25,809 nucleotides of DNA from Rhodobacteraceae bacterium UBA6236 (GCA_002440945.1 DJWG01000011.1:1-25809), one strand, 5' to 3'. Shown: positions 1-7,524, counted from the stretch's first letter. Program-made: numbers and translations. Notes: generated by a model from the sequence alone, not told the origin.

Positions 1-437
1 TCGACGACGCGGCTGTCGCGGGTCAGGAAGCCGGCGGCTTTCAGGGCGCCGCGCAGGCTCGGTTCATAAAGCTGCAGCGCGCGGCTGATGCCGTGCTTCA
101 CCGCGCCAGCCTGGCCCGAAAGGCCGCCGCCGACAACGGTCGCCATCACGTCGAACTGGCCTTCGACGCCCGCCACCGTGAAGGGCTGGCGCAGGATCAT
201 CTGCAGAACCGGACGGGCGAAATAGGCCGACATATCCTTGCCGTTCACCGTGACCTTGCCCGAACCCGGCTTGACCCAGACGCGGGCGACCGCGTCCTTC
301 CGCTTGCCCGTCGCATAGGACCGGCCAAGCGCGTCGCGCTGCGGCGTGCGGGGGGCGGCGGCTTCCACGGGGGCAGCCGATTGCGCGCCGGCGACGACCG
401 ACTTCAGATCGTCGAGGGATTTGATATCGTCGGCCAT
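1..437 (-). CDS. rpsI: 30S ribosomal protein S9 (C-terminus cut by window edge)
   Basis: Component of the small ribosomal subunit; in this family the basic C-terminal tail reaches the P-site tRNA. The reading frame from ATG at 435-437 runs to the window edge and gives about 145 residues. An alphaproteobacterial N-terminal extension of about 30 Ala-rich residues precedes the S9 core, which shows [17 protein letters not shown] and later [19 protein letters not shown], both typical of S9. The last 10-20 residues, including the Lys/Arg-rich tail, lie outside the window. The start lies one base after the rplM stop codon (TAA G ATG), so the two are cotranscribed and probably translationally coupled, the usual rplM-rpsI order. 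Confidence 0.97.
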   Translation of the reverse strand, partial: MADDIKSLDDLKSVVAGAQSAAPVEAAAPRTPQRDALGRSYATGKRKDAVARVWVKPGSGKVTVNGKDMSAYFARPVLQMILRQPFTVAGVEGQFDVMATVVGGGLSGQAGAVKHGISRALQLYEPSLRGALKAAGFLTRDSRVV

Positions 438-438
438 C

Positions 439-903
439 TTACGCGCTCCGGGTGTTCTTCGGGCTCAACGCCTTGACGTCGAGAACTTCGGGTTTCTGCG
501 CTTCATGCGGGTGCTCGGCCCCGGCGTAGACGCGCAGGTTGGTCATCTGCTGACGGCCCAGACGGTTGCGGGTGATCATCCGCTCCACGGCCTTGGTCAC
601 GACGCGCTCGGGATGGGCGCCGTCCAGCACTTGCGCCGCGGTGCGGAACTTGATCCCGCCCGGATGGCCCGTGTGCCAGTAGTAGCGCTTGTCTTCACGC
701 TTGTTGCCGGTCATCTGCACCTTGTCGGCGTTGATGACGATCACGTTGTCGCCCATGTCCATGTGCGGCGTGAAGGTCGGCTTGTGCTTGCCACGGAGGC
801 GGTTGGCGATGATCACGGCAAGACGGCCCAGAACGACGCCTTCGGCATCGATCAGGATCCACTTCTTTTCGATCTCCGCCGGTTTTGCGGTATAGGTTGT
901 CAT
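439..903 (-). CDS. rplM: 50S ribosomal protein L13
   Basis: Early-assembling large-subunit protein that binds 23S rRNA. The 154-residue product has the family length and the signature stretch [19 protein letters not shown] followed by [13 protein letters not shown]. The frame is open further upstream, but the ATG at 901-903 ([15 protein letters not shown]) matches the family N-terminus and has AAGGG about 9 bases ahead, so the upstream extension is not used. First gene of the rplM-rpsI pair. Its leader of roughly 120 bases contains a GC-rich hairpin (931-948), and a promoter-like sequence lies at 1035-1062, overlapping the stop codon of the preceding gene. Confidence 0.97.
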   Translation of the reverse strand: MTTYTAKPAEIEKKWILIDAEGVVLGRLAVIIANRLRGKHKPTFTPHMDMGDNVIVINADKVQMTGNKREDKRYYWHTGHPGGIKFRTAAQVLDGAHPERVVTKAVERMITRNRLGRQQMTNLRVYAGAEHPHEAQKPEVLDVKALSPKNTRSA

Positions 904-930
904 AGATCGGCCCTTCGGCTGCAAAGAAAT

Positions 931-948
931 GACCCCCGGACGGGGGCC
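931..948 (-). promoter_or_regulatory. GC-rich hairpin in the rplM leader
   Basis: On the minus strand GGCCCCC pairs with GGGGGTC around a GTCC loop (7 pairs, one G-U). It ends about 28 bases before the rplM ATG. No uninterrupted T-run follows (ATTTCTTT), so it is a poor intrinsic terminator. It could be a leader structure for autogenous control by L13, as in other bacteria, or a weak terminator of the upstream gene. Function is inferred only. Confidence 0.35.
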
Positions 949-1034
949 AAAATCGGATGGGTGCTTTTCGTCCAGATCGCAGGCATTTTCAAGCGCCTTG
1001 ATGCAGAAAAAACTGCGCGAAATCAGAGCATTGC

Positions 1035-1062
1035 AAAATAGGTATCTAAATACCCCAATCAA
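1035..1062 (-). promoter_or_regulatory. Putative sigma-70-type promoter for rplM-rpsI
   Basis: Minus strand: TTGATT (1057-1062), 16-base spacer, TATTTT (1035-1040). The spacer holds a near-perfect palindrome, GGTATTTAGATACC (12 of 14 positions symmetrical), placed where a repressor or activator could act. The -35 box overlaps the stop codon (1059-1061) of the gene upstream. This is an AT-rich island in GC-rich DNA, which supports a promoter, but it rests on pattern alone. Confidence 0.45.
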
Positions 1063-2084
1063 AACCCATCCCGGCAACACCGCAAACGGGCCGAGTCAGC
1101 GCGCTTGGGGCGCAGGCGCCGCCCGGCCAGCGCGAGCCCGGCCAGCGGAAGAAGGATCAGGAACGCCGTCGGCGGCACCGGCACCGGCGCGGGCACCGGC
1201 GCTTCGCCCTCTGGCGCAAGGCCGCGCGCGCGGGAAGGCGACGGAACCGGGAAAAGGAACCGCAAGGCGGCGCTGTCGATCCGGGGCTCGGGCATCGGCA
1301 AGAGGACCGCGCCAAGGTTCGTCGAAACGCGGAAGACCCGGCCGTGGTAATAGCGCGCCACCAGAACGCGTGCGGCCAGAAGCCCCGGCATCGCGAAATC
1401 CGATGGACGGGCGCCGTCGAACCCCGCATTCCAGCGCAGCCGCAACACCTGCCCCGGAAGCCCCGCCGGATAGTGAGAGACAAGCGGCACCGGTTGATCC
1501 GGCCCCCCGAAGGAGGTCCAGCCTGCAAGCCGCTCTGCCGTCAGCTGCCAGCCCGAGGCATCGTAGCCATTGCGCCAGGGCTCGGGGCGGATGCGGCTCA
1601 GCGCATCCTCCAGCCAGTCCGCGCCAAGATCTGCGGCTTTCATGACCCCGCGGGCGGCGGATTGCGCGCGATGCAAACGCGCAGGATCGGGTCCGGGGTC
1701 GGGCTGCAAGGCGGGTGGGTTCTGGCCGGTCTGCGGTGCGGGATCTGCAGGAACGACCGGACGCGGCTGCGGCTCCCGCGCACCGGGACGCACCAGCACC
1801 GCAGGCAGGATAGCGCGGCCCGGATCCAGCAGCATTGGCGCGGGGCGGCCCGGCTGCCGCATTGGTGCCACAGGTTGGCCCCCGGCGACCGCGGGGCAAA
1901 CCGGCGCGCCTCCTGCCCCGACCGTTACGCAAGGTGAAACAATCGAGGCAGAGTCCAGCGGCGCGGCTTCCGCCACCGTCAGGATCGAGGCCCCAAGAAC
2001 CAGGGAAAGCGCCAGATTCCGCGCGGCATCACCGGAAACACCGCGGTTCTTGACCTTTTCATGCGGATGGGACCCTCGGGTCAT
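1059..2084 (-). CDS. Exported protein with VPLPA-CTERM-like C-terminal sorting tail
   Basis: Protein of 341 residues with no recognised catalytic domain. A signal peptide is visible near residues 20-41 (hydrophobic [17 protein letters not shown], then APLD). A Pro/Ala-rich stretch follows, then a globular part (about 140-290) with [22 protein letters not shown], and a tail of proline-rich [11 protein letters not shown], hydrophobic [13 protein letters not shown], and a basic RRLRPKR cluster. This tripartite tail resembles VPLPA-CTERM/PEP-CTERM sorting signals recognised by exosortases, but the core motif reads VPVPPTA and is degenerate. The ATG at 2082-2084 has GGAG 7 bases upstream. Some 15 residues follow the basic cluster, which is atypical. 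Likely surface or extracellular; role unknown. Confidence 0.6.
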   Translation of the reverse strand: MTRGSHPHEKVKNRGVSGDAARNLALSLVLGASILTVAEAAPLDSASIVSPCVTVGAGGAPVCPAVAGGQPVAPMRQPGRPAPMLLDPGRAILPAVLVRPGAREPQPRPVVPADPAPQTGQNPPALQPDPGPDPARLHRAQSAARGVMKAADLGADWLEDALSRIRPEPWRNGYDASGWQLTAERLAGWTSFGGPDQPVPLVSHYPAGLPGQVLRLRWNAGFDGARPSDFAMPGLLAARVLVARYYHGRVFRVSTNLGAVLLPMPEPRIDSAALRFLFPVPSPSRARGLAPEGEAPVPAPVPVPPTAFLILLPLAGLALAGRRLRPKRADSARLRCCRDGF

Positions 2085-2163
2085 TGTCGCTCCGATTGTG
2101 CCTAATGGTTTCTGGACACATCCGAACGATACCGGCCGATTCCGGTGAATTGATGTTGGGATT

Positions 2164-2589
2164 TCAGCGTTTGGGGGGAATCGAATAGGTCATCGAGGCA
2201 CGGGCGACGATGGCGGGATCCTCCCCTTCGGACCGGATCAGCACATCGCCCACAGCCAGCACGCGCCCCAGCTTCAAAAGCCGCGCCTCGCCCAGCAGAT
2301 CACGCCCGGCGGGCGGTTTGCGCAGGAAATCGACAGAGGCATTGGTGGTGACCGCCAGCGCCACCGGCCCGATCCGCGACAGGATCGCCAGGTAAACCGC
2401 CACATCGGCCAAGGCGAACAGCGACGGCCCTGAAACCGTGCCCCCCGGCCGCAGATGCCCGTCCGACACCCTCAGCCTCAGGATCAGCCCGTCTTCGGTG
2501 ATCCGCTCGATCGCGAAATCCTGCGCCACCTGAGCGAATTGATCCTCCAGAAACGCATGGAGCGCGTCGTGGTCCATCACCGGGGTCAT
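2164..2589 (-). CDS. PaaI-family hotdog thioesterase
   Basis: Predicted acyl-CoA thioesterase of 141 residues, the usual length of single-domain hotdog proteins. The segment GHLRPGGTVSGPSLFALADVAVYLA matches the PaaI/4HBT helix region, where the Gly-rich turn and the following Asp help activate water. Near the C-terminus is GRDLLGEARLLKLGRVLAVGDV, the final strands of the fold. ATG at 2587-2589 has AGAGG upstream and is preferred over Met5. It diverges from the crotonase at 2653 with 63 bases between starts, so both may share a control region and act on related acyl-CoA pools. Substrate unknown. Confidence 0.85.
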   Translation of the reverse strand: MTPVMDHDALHAFLEDQFAQVAQDFAIERITEDGLILRLRVSDGHLRPGGTVSGPSLFALADVAVYLAILSRIGPVALAVTTNASVDFLRKPPAGRDLLGEARLLKLGRVLAVGDVLIRSEGEDPAIVARASMTYSIPPKR

Positions 2590-2652
2590 GCCTGCCTCTT
2601 CACTGTATCCTTGTTGCTGCTAGACTGGCAGCCAAAGCGGAGGAGATGCAAG

Positions 2653-3447
2653 ATGACGGCAGAGCTGATCCTGCGGCAAGACACCGATACGGTCGCGCGG
2701 CTGGTCCTGAACGCGCCCGAAACCCTCAATGCGCTGTCGGACGCGATGCTGGCGGCGCTGGCGCGGCACCTGACGGCGCTGTCCCATGATCCCCGGATTC
2801 GCGTCGTGATCCTGGCGGGCGCGGGCAAGGCCTTTTGCGCAGGCCACGACCTGAAGGAAATGCAGGCCGCCCGCGCCGCAGCCGATCAAGGCCGCGGCCA
2901 TTTCGCCGACCTCTTTGCGCGCTGCGCCAAGGTTATGCTGTCGCTTCGCGCCCTGCCCCAGCCGGTCATCGCCGAGGTCCAGGGCATCGCCACCGCCGCC
3001 GGATGCCAACTGGTCGCCAGTTGCGACATGGCGGTGGCCGCCGAAGGCGCGCGCTTTGGCGTCAATGGCGTCAACCTCGGGCTTTTCTGTTCGACGCCGA
3101 TGGTCGCGCTCAGCCGCGCGATCCCCGCCAAGCAGGCGTTCGAGATGCTGACCACCGGCGGCTTCATCGACGCGGCCGAGGCCCGGCGCATCGGGCTTGT
3201 CAACCGGAGCGTCCCGGCCGCCGACCTTGAGGCCGCGACGATGGAGCTTGCCCAGACCGTCGCTGCCAAGCTGACGGCGGCGGTCCGGTTGGGTAAACGC
3301 GCCTTCTACCACCAGTTGCCGCTGACCGAGGCCGAAGCCTACGATCACACCGCCGCCGTCATGGTGGAAAACATGCTTCTGCCCGATACCGACGAAGGCA
3401 TCGACGCCTTTCTTCAAAAGCGCAGGCCCGGTTGGGCGGATCACTAG
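2653..3447 (+). CDS. Enoyl-CoA hydratase/isomerase family protein, ECHDC3-like
   Basis: Crotonase-fold protein of 264 residues. The oxyanion-hole segments are present: AGAGKAFCAGHDLKEM (about 55-70) and GIATAAGCQLVASCD (111-125). The two catalytic glutamates of classical enoyl-CoA hydratase (rat Glu144 and Glu164) align with Gln119 and about Gly139, so ordinary hydration is doubtful. GLFCSTPMVALSRA and the C-terminal FLQKRRPGWADH closely match what I recall of the ECHDC3 branch. The frame is open upstream, but ATG at 2653 follows GGAGGAG at the right distance and gives the family N-terminus. Its stop overlaps the holin stop on the opposite strand (CTAG, 3444-3447). Confidence 0.85.
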   Translation: MTAELILRQDTDTVARLVLNAPETLNALSDAMLAALARHLTALSHDPRIRVVILAGAGKAFCAGHDLKEMQAARAAADQGRGHFADLFARCAKVMLSLRALPQPVIAEVQGIATAAGCQLVASCDMAVAAEGARFGVNGVNLGLFCSTPMVALSRAIPAKQAFEMLTTGGFIDAAEARRIGLVNRSVPAADLEAATMELAQTVAAKLTAAVRLGKRAFYHQLPLTEAEAYDHTAAVMVENMLLPDTDEGIDAFLQKRRPGWADH

Positions 3448-3947
3448 CCCCGCGACTGGCGCATCTCGTCCAGCGCCGCATTGGGGCCGGACTGACCACC
3501 TTTCCGGCGTGCCCCTGACGCAGGCCGGGGCGTGGGTTCCGGCGCATTCCGGCAGCGGTAGTAATGCGCCTCACGCGCGCCGAAGTAGAAGCTGACGATG
3601 GCGCCCAGAAGCCACCAAAGCGGCTCTGGCACATGATCGAGCCCGACCATCCGCCGCGCAAAGCCTTCGGGATCGACCATCGCATAGACGAAAAGCCCGA
3701 GCGTCCCCAGCGCCAGCATCGGGCGCGGCATCCGGTTCAATCCGTTGACCAACTGGTCGAACCACCCCTGCCCCGGATGGCGGAATTCCTCGCCATGCTC
3801 CGTCAGCGCCGCGATATAGGCGCCTTGCGCGTTCTCCATAGCGCGGGTGGCGTTGGGCAGGAACACCTCGGCCACGCCCGTCACCGCCTCGCCCAGCGCC
3901 GTGGCACCGGCGCCATTGCCGCCCAGAAGCTTGCCGATCATGCCCAT
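3444..3947 (-). CDS. GTA-type holin (3TM holin for gene transfer agent release)
   Basis: Small membrane protein, 167 residues, expected to permeabilise the inner membrane so that the endolysin reaches the peptidoglycan. Hydrophobic segments are PMLALGTLGLFVYAMV (about 76-91) and PLWWLLGAIVSFYFGA (about 108-123); a weaker hydrophobic part lies in the N-terminal third. The tail is hydrophilic and basic. Order and size match the holin family named for gene-transfer release (PF11351) found with the GTA endolysin in Rhodobacterales. It overlaps the endolysin gene by 10 bases. Two ATG codons, 3945-3947 and 3939-3941, each have a Shine-Dalgarno 7 bases upstream (AAGGA and GAAGG), so two proteins differing by two residues are possible. 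Confidence 0.85.
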   Translation of the reverse strand: MGMIGKLLGGNGAGATALGEAVTGVAEVFLPNATRAMENAQGAYIAALTEHGEEFRHPGQGWFDQLVNGLNRMPRPMLALGTLGLFVYAMVDPEGFARRMVGLDHVPEPLWWLLGAIVSFYFGAREAHYYRCRNAPEPTPRPASGARRKGGQSGPNAALDEMRQSRG

Positions 3948-4549
3948 GCCTTCGTCCTTTCGCGGTGCTGCGCCTCGGTCAGGCGGAAGCGCGGTTTCAT
4001 GAAGTCTTCGGCGCGGGTGATCCAGCCACCCTTGCCGCCATCCTTGCGGCGGGCATATTTGCGGCTCGCGGGGCGCTGGTCGGCCAGAGCGTAGTAGTAG
4101 TTCCGCCGCGCGATGGAATAGGCGTCCCCCAGAAGATCGCCCGCCTCGGCATTCGCGGATTGCGCGGCGGCGATGGTGCGGGGTCCGATCCGGCCATCGG
4201 CCTCAAGGTCCTGCCCCATGTCCTGCAACAGGTATTGCAGCACCTTCACCGCATGGACGCCCGCGTTGACATACATGTCGAAGACCGAAGCCTGCAGCGG
4301 TTCGGGCAGCGCGGCGATGCCGGGGCGTTGAAAGTAATGTTCGATGAAGATCGCTTGCGCCCGCTTCGGCGTCAGGCGGCGCACGTCTTCGGCGTCGACC
4401 TTGCCATCGCCCGTCAGGTCGATCCCCAGCCGCCGCATCGTGCCGATGGTGACGCCATGCTTGGTCGCGCCGCCCGGATCGGCGGGATCATCGACGAAGC
4501 CGCCTTCGCGCGCCACGATCTCGGCCGCGAGTTCCTCTATTGTCTTCAT
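3938..4549 (-). CDS. GTA-associated GH108 endolysin (peptidoglycan hydrolase)
   Basis: Peptidoglycan-cleaving lysis protein of 203 residues. The N-terminal glycoside hydrolase 108 domain shows IVAREGGFVDDPADPGGATK, with Glu15 of the EGGF motif as the expected catalytic acid. It is followed by a peptidoglycan-binding-like half (DGRIGPRTIAAAQS, then NYYYALADQRPASRKYARR). No signal peptide is visible, so export should depend on the holin. It is paired with the GTA-type holin downstream, as in the Rhodobacter capsulatus GTA lysis locus, and no other phage gene is nearby. ATG at 4547-4549. Its Shine-Dalgarno (GGGGAAGGG) lies in the 3' arm of a strong hairpin at 4556-4583. It starts 47 bases after ccmE and may be read from the argC-ccmE transcript. 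Confidence 0.88.
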   Translation of the reverse strand: MKTIEELAAEIVAREGGFVDDPADPGGATKHGVTIGTMRRLGIDLTGDGKVDAEDVRRLTPKRAQAIFIEHYFQRPGIAALPEPLQASVFDMYVNAGVHAVKVLQYLLQDMGQDLEADGRIGPRTIAAAQSANAEAGDLLGDAYSIARRNYYYALADQRPASRKYARRKDGGKGGWITRAEDFMKPRFRLTEAQHRERTKAWA

Positions 4550-4555
4550 GAAGGG

Positions 4556-4583
4556 CCCTTCCCCGGTTCAGTCCGGGCAAGGG
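4556..4583 (-). promoter_or_regulatory. Hairpin masking the ribosome binding site of the endolysin
   Basis: On the minus strand CCCTTGCCCGG pairs with CCGGGGAAGGG around an ACTGAA loop: 10 Watson-Crick pairs with a single G-G mismatch. The 3' arm contains the only convincing Shine-Dalgarno of the endolysin, 6-7 bases before its ATG (4549). No T-run follows, so this is not an intrinsic terminator. It would be expected to lower translation unless melted or bound. Structure is seen; regulatory role is inferred. Confidence 0.55.
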
Positions 4584-4596
4584 TGCGAAGAAAGCG

Positions 4597-5061
4597 TTAA
4601 TTCGCGGCTTTCGCGGCGTTCGGGTCGACGTAGACGCCCTGATCCTTCAGCGCGTCGATCACTTCGCGCGGCATGTAGGTTTCGTCATGTTTGGCCAGCA
4701 GCTCGGTCGCGTAGAAGGTGCCGTTCTTGAAGGTGCCGGTCGCCACGGTGCCCTGATTGTCGCCAAACAGGTCCGGGCGCGGGTTGTCGCCGACGTATTT
4801 CACCGGGATGTCGGCATTGGAATCGGTGATGACAAAATCGAAGCGCACCCCCTCCGCCGCCGTGATCGAGCCTTCCTTGACCAGACCGCCCAGACGGAAC
4901 ACCTCGTCCTCGCGCGGTGCTTCAGACACCACCTGCGAGGGCGAGCGGAAGAAGTTGATCCCGTCGCGCATCCCGTAGCCGATCATCGCGGTCGAAAGGA
5001 CCAACGCCACCACTGCCACCAGCAGGATCTGGATCCGGCGCTTCTTCTTCAGCGGCATCAT
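4597..5061 (-). CDS. ccmE: Cytochrome c maturation protein CcmE (heme chaperone)
   Basis: Membrane-anchored periplasmic heme chaperone that takes heme from CcmC/D and hands it to the CcmF/H ligation complex for c-type cytochromes. The product has 154 residues. A basic start (PLKKKRRIQ) leads into one membrane anchor (LLVAVVALVLSTAMIGYGM, about 13-31). An OB-fold domain follows, with the heme-binding motif HDETY, giving His125 as the covalent heme ligand and Tyr129 as axial ligand. Two ATG codons open the frame; the first (5059-5061) is closer to AAGGA. It lies 25 bases after argC, the argC-ccmE (cycJ) arrangement I recall from Rhodobacter, with the GTA lysis pair directly downstream. Confidence 0.96.
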   Translation of the reverse strand: MMPLKKKRRIQILLVAVVALVLSTAMIGYGMRDGINFFRSPSQVVSEAPREDEVFRLGGLVKEGSITAAEGVRFDFVITDSNADIPVKYVGDNPRPDLFGDNQGTVATGTFKNGTFYATELLAKHDETYMPREVIDALKDQGVYVDPNAAKAAN

Positions 5062-5086
5062 GACGGGTCGTCCTTTCCGTATCGGA

Positions 5087-6115
5087 TCACGGGAAAACGG
5101 GAGCCAGCATCAGACCGGCGGTTTCCTCGATCCCCAGCATCAGGTTGGCGTTCTGGATCGCCTGCCCGGACGACCCCTTGCACAGGTTGTCCAGCGCGCA
5201 GACCACCGTCGCCACGCCCGGCACCCGGTCGCCGACGACGCCCAGCTTGACGAAGTTCGACCCCGCGACCGACCGGGTCGAGGGAAGCTGACCGAAGGGC
5301 AGAACGTCCAGGAACGGCTCCAGCGCATAGCGCGCCTGCAGCGCCTGATGGACGGCCTGCGCGTCACCCCGCACATAGACGGTGGCGAGGATGCCGCGGT
5401 TGAAGGGCGCAAGATGCGGCGTGAAGACCACCCGCACCGGGCGACCCGCAACCTTGGAAAATTCCTGGTCGAATTCGCCCAGGTGGCGATGTGTGCCGCC
5501 CGCCGAATAGGGATGCGTGCCGCCCGACAGTTCTGCATGCAGCAGGTTTTCCTTGAGGCTGCGGCCGGCGCCGGACACGCCGTTCTTCAGGTCAAGGATG
5601 ATGTGGTCAAGGTCGATCACCCCCGCCTCGATCAGCGGCCGAAGCGCATATTGCCCGGTAGCCGCGTTGCAGCCCGTGCCCGCGCAAAGCCGCGCGGCGC
5701 GGATGTCATCGCGATAGAATTCGGTCAGGCCATAGACCGCTTCCTTCTGCAACTCGACCGCGGCATGGGGCTTGCCATACCACTTTTCATATTCCGCCGG
5801 ATCGCGCAGCCGGAAGTCGGCCGACAGGTCCACCACCTTCAGATCACGCGGCAGGGCGTCGATCACCGTCTGGCTGGTGGCATGGGGCAGCGCGCAGAAG
5901 GCAAGGTCGATGCCCGAAAAGTCGATGTCCTCGATCCGCGTCAGCGCCGGCAGGTCCAGATGCGCAAGGTGCGGGAAGACTTCGCCCATCGCCATGCCGG
6001 CCTTGCGGTCGCCCGACAGCGTGCGGATGCGCATCGAGGGGTGCGTGGCGATCAGGCGGACGAGCTCGGCCCCGGTATAGCCGGAGGCACCGAGAATGGC
6101 GATGTTCTGGGTCAT
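5087..6115 (-). CDS. argC: N-acetyl-gamma-glutamyl-phosphate reductase
   Basis: Third step of arginine biosynthesis: NADPH-dependent reduction of N-acetylglutamyl phosphate to the semialdehyde. The product has 342 residues, the length of the long (type 1) ArgC group. The N-terminus has the Rossmann motif [15 protein letters not shown]. The catalytic cysteine lies in [12 protein letters not shown], in place of the common [21 protein letters not shown] and [17 protein letters not shown] are typical of the C-terminal half. ATG at 6113-6115 has GAGG 7 bases upstream; an ATG four codons earlier overlaps that ribosome binding site and is less likely. It is the first gene of a likely argC-ccmE-endolysin-holin unit. 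Confidence 0.96.
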   Translation of the reverse strand: MTQNIAILGASGYTGAELVRLIATHPSMRIRTLSGDRKAGMAMGEVFPHLAHLDLPALTRIEDIDFSGIDLAFCALPHATSQTVIDALPRDLKVVDLSADFRLRDPAEYEKWYGKPHAAVELQKEAVYGLTEFYRDDIRAARLCAGTGCNAATGQYALRPLIEAGVIDLDHIILDLKNGVSGAGRSLKENLLHAELSGGTHPYSAGGTHRHLGEFDQEFSKVAGRPVRVVFTPHLAPFNRGILATVYVRGDAQAVHQALQARYALEPFLDVLPFGQLPSTRSVAGSNFVKLGVVGDRVPGVATVVCALDNLCKGSSGQAIQNANLMLGIEETAGLMLAPVFP

Positions 6116-6235
6116 GACTGGCCTCATCTGGAGATGGCCGCTAGATGGTCGGATGCGGCGGCAGATTCAACCGAATTCTGCGTGAAAGCCCTGGGTCTTG
6201 CAGTCGCATCCCCGGCGCCAGGCGACACCCGGCGA

Positions 6236-6781
6236 TCAAAGCAGCGGATATTCGGCCATGGCCGTGTGGATCGCGCCGTCGCCCGTCAGGTGGGACCGGT
6301 AAAGCACCACCTCGCGCACGGTGAAGGCTTCAGTCCCGAAGGTGGCGTTGCGGCCCAGGAAGGCCGCCAGTTCCGCCTCGACCCCAGCCCCCGCGTTGGG
6401 CGGAAAGCGCGCCAGCGTCACATGCGGGCGGAATCGTTCGCGGGCCAGCATGAGCCCTGCGCCATGCAGAAGGCTGCGGACCTTCTTCTGAAGCGCCGTC
6501 AGGTCCGGGCTGTCCTGCACGGCGGCAAAAAGCACCCGCGGCCCGCCGCTGCCGAAGGTGTCGAGCCCATCCAGCCGAAGCACCAGCGGCCGGGCAGAGA
6601 GCGTCTCCAGCGCCTCATGCGCGGCCTCAAGCTGCCGGTCGGGGATCTGGTCGCCCAGAAAGGCCAGCGTGATGTGGAAGGTTTCGGGATCGGCGCGGCG
6701 CCCGACCTTCAGGCGGGATTGCAGATCCTCGAGCCTGTCGCGGATCGTGTCGGGCAAGGGCAAGGCGATGAAGGCGCGCAT
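6236..6781 (-). CDS. thpR: RNA 2',3'-cyclic phosphodiesterase (ThpR/LigT family)
   Basis: 2H phosphoesterase that opens 2',3'-cyclic phosphates on RNA ends and is historically known as a 2'-5' RNA ligase. The 181-residue length fits. Both hallmark HxTL motifs are present, FHITLAFLGD (His36) and RPHVTLARF (His120), and the N-terminus MRAFIALPLPD is typical. ATG at 6779-6781 is chosen because the family starts there; the open frame continues upstream only to a TTG codon. No strong ribosome binding site is visible. It sits between argC and a VPLPA-CTERM gene on the same strand. Physiological substrate unknown. Confidence 0.93.
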   Translation of the reverse strand: MRAFIALPLPDTIRDRLEDLQSRLKVGRRADPETFHITLAFLGDQIPDRQLEAAHEALETLSARPLVLRLDGLDTFGSGGPRVLFAAVQDSPDLTALQKKVRSLLHGAGLMLARERFRPHVTLARFPPNAGAGVEAELAAFLGRNATFGTEAFTVREVVLYRSHLTGDGAIHTAMAEYPLL

Positions 6782-6850
6782 GGCTGCGAATGTGCGACAG
6801 CCGCGCGCCCGGGGCAAGGGCGCACGGCTGCGATGGCGGTGCCCGGTCGA

Positions 6851-7492
6851 TCAGGCGGCCTTGCGGCCTGCCCTGCGGATGCCAAGACCGATCAGCGCAA
6901 GCGCCAAGAGCGCACCGCTGGCCGGAAGCGGAACCGGAACGGGCGTCGGCGGCAGCGGCGCGGCCGGCAGCGTGATGTTGTAGGCCAGCGTTCCGCCATA
7001 GGTCGGCAGGATTGCCAGGTACAGGTTCCCCGTGAAACCGCTTGCCAGCGTCAGCGCGTAGCTTGCGGTCAGCGACCCCTGCGTGTGGGTTTTTTGCTTG
7101 TTGCCCTTGCCGGTGGTCCACTGGTTGTAGTTGATGGCGTAGTTCAGGCTGCCATCGGAATCCCAAGCGAACTGGAACGGCGTGTAGCTGTAAAGTATGC
7201 TGCCCCCCGCCGAGAAGTTGCCCGAGACATAGGACTGCTCGCCCGAAAAATCGAAGGTCAGCGTCTGCGCGCCGGGCAGCAGGCCGCTCAGCGCAAAGAC
7301 CTCAAGGTCGTTCTGCGCGGCAGAGCCGGAAATCCCGGTTACACCCCAGCCCACCTGGGTCGGGCTCAGCCAGTTGTTGCTGAAATCGGTCGATCCTTCC
7401 TGGATCGTCAGGGCCGAAGCCCCGCTTGCCAGCGCGAGGCTGGCGACGGCCGCGCCCAGAAAACGTCGAATCGGCACACTCAGGTCAATCAT
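6851..7492 (-). CDS. VPLPA-CTERM sorting domain-containing secreted protein
   Basis: Exported protein of 213 residues. Signal peptide: RRFLGAAVASLALASGASA (about 9-27), mature end near LTIQEG. The middle is rich in Gly, Ser, Thr and aromatic beta-strand patterns (GEQSYVSGNFSAGGSILYSY), resembling PEP-CTERM-type extracellular proteins; no enzyme motif is seen. The C-terminus is a textbook VPLPA-CTERM signal: VPLPASGALLALALIGLG, then RRAGRKAA. Such tails are recognised by an exosortase (XrtD type); no exosortase is in this window. ATG at 7490-7492 has GGAG 8 bases upstream; a GTG three codons earlier overlaps that site. A CtrA-like half-site lies at 7525-7532. Confidence 0.85.
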   Translation of the reverse strand: MIDLSVPIRRFLGAAVASLALASGASALTIQEGSTDFSNNWLSPTQVGWGVTGISGSAAQNDLEVFALSGLLPGAQTLTFDFSGEQSYVSGNFSAGGSILYSYTPFQFAWDSDGSLNYAINYNQWTTGKGNKQKTHTQGSLTASYALTLASGFTGNLYLAILPTYGGTLAYNITLPAAPLPPTPVPVPLPASGALLALALIGLGIRRAGRKAA

Positions 7493-7524
7493 CGCACTCA
7501 CTCCACTCGGATAGTTTCAAGGGA

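Noticed and set aside
4551..4560. Perfect 10-base palindrome AAGGGCCCTT before the endolysin as an operator
   Set aside because: It overlaps the hairpin that masks the ribosome binding site and is more simply explained as part of that GC-rich structure; no second copy seen nearby.
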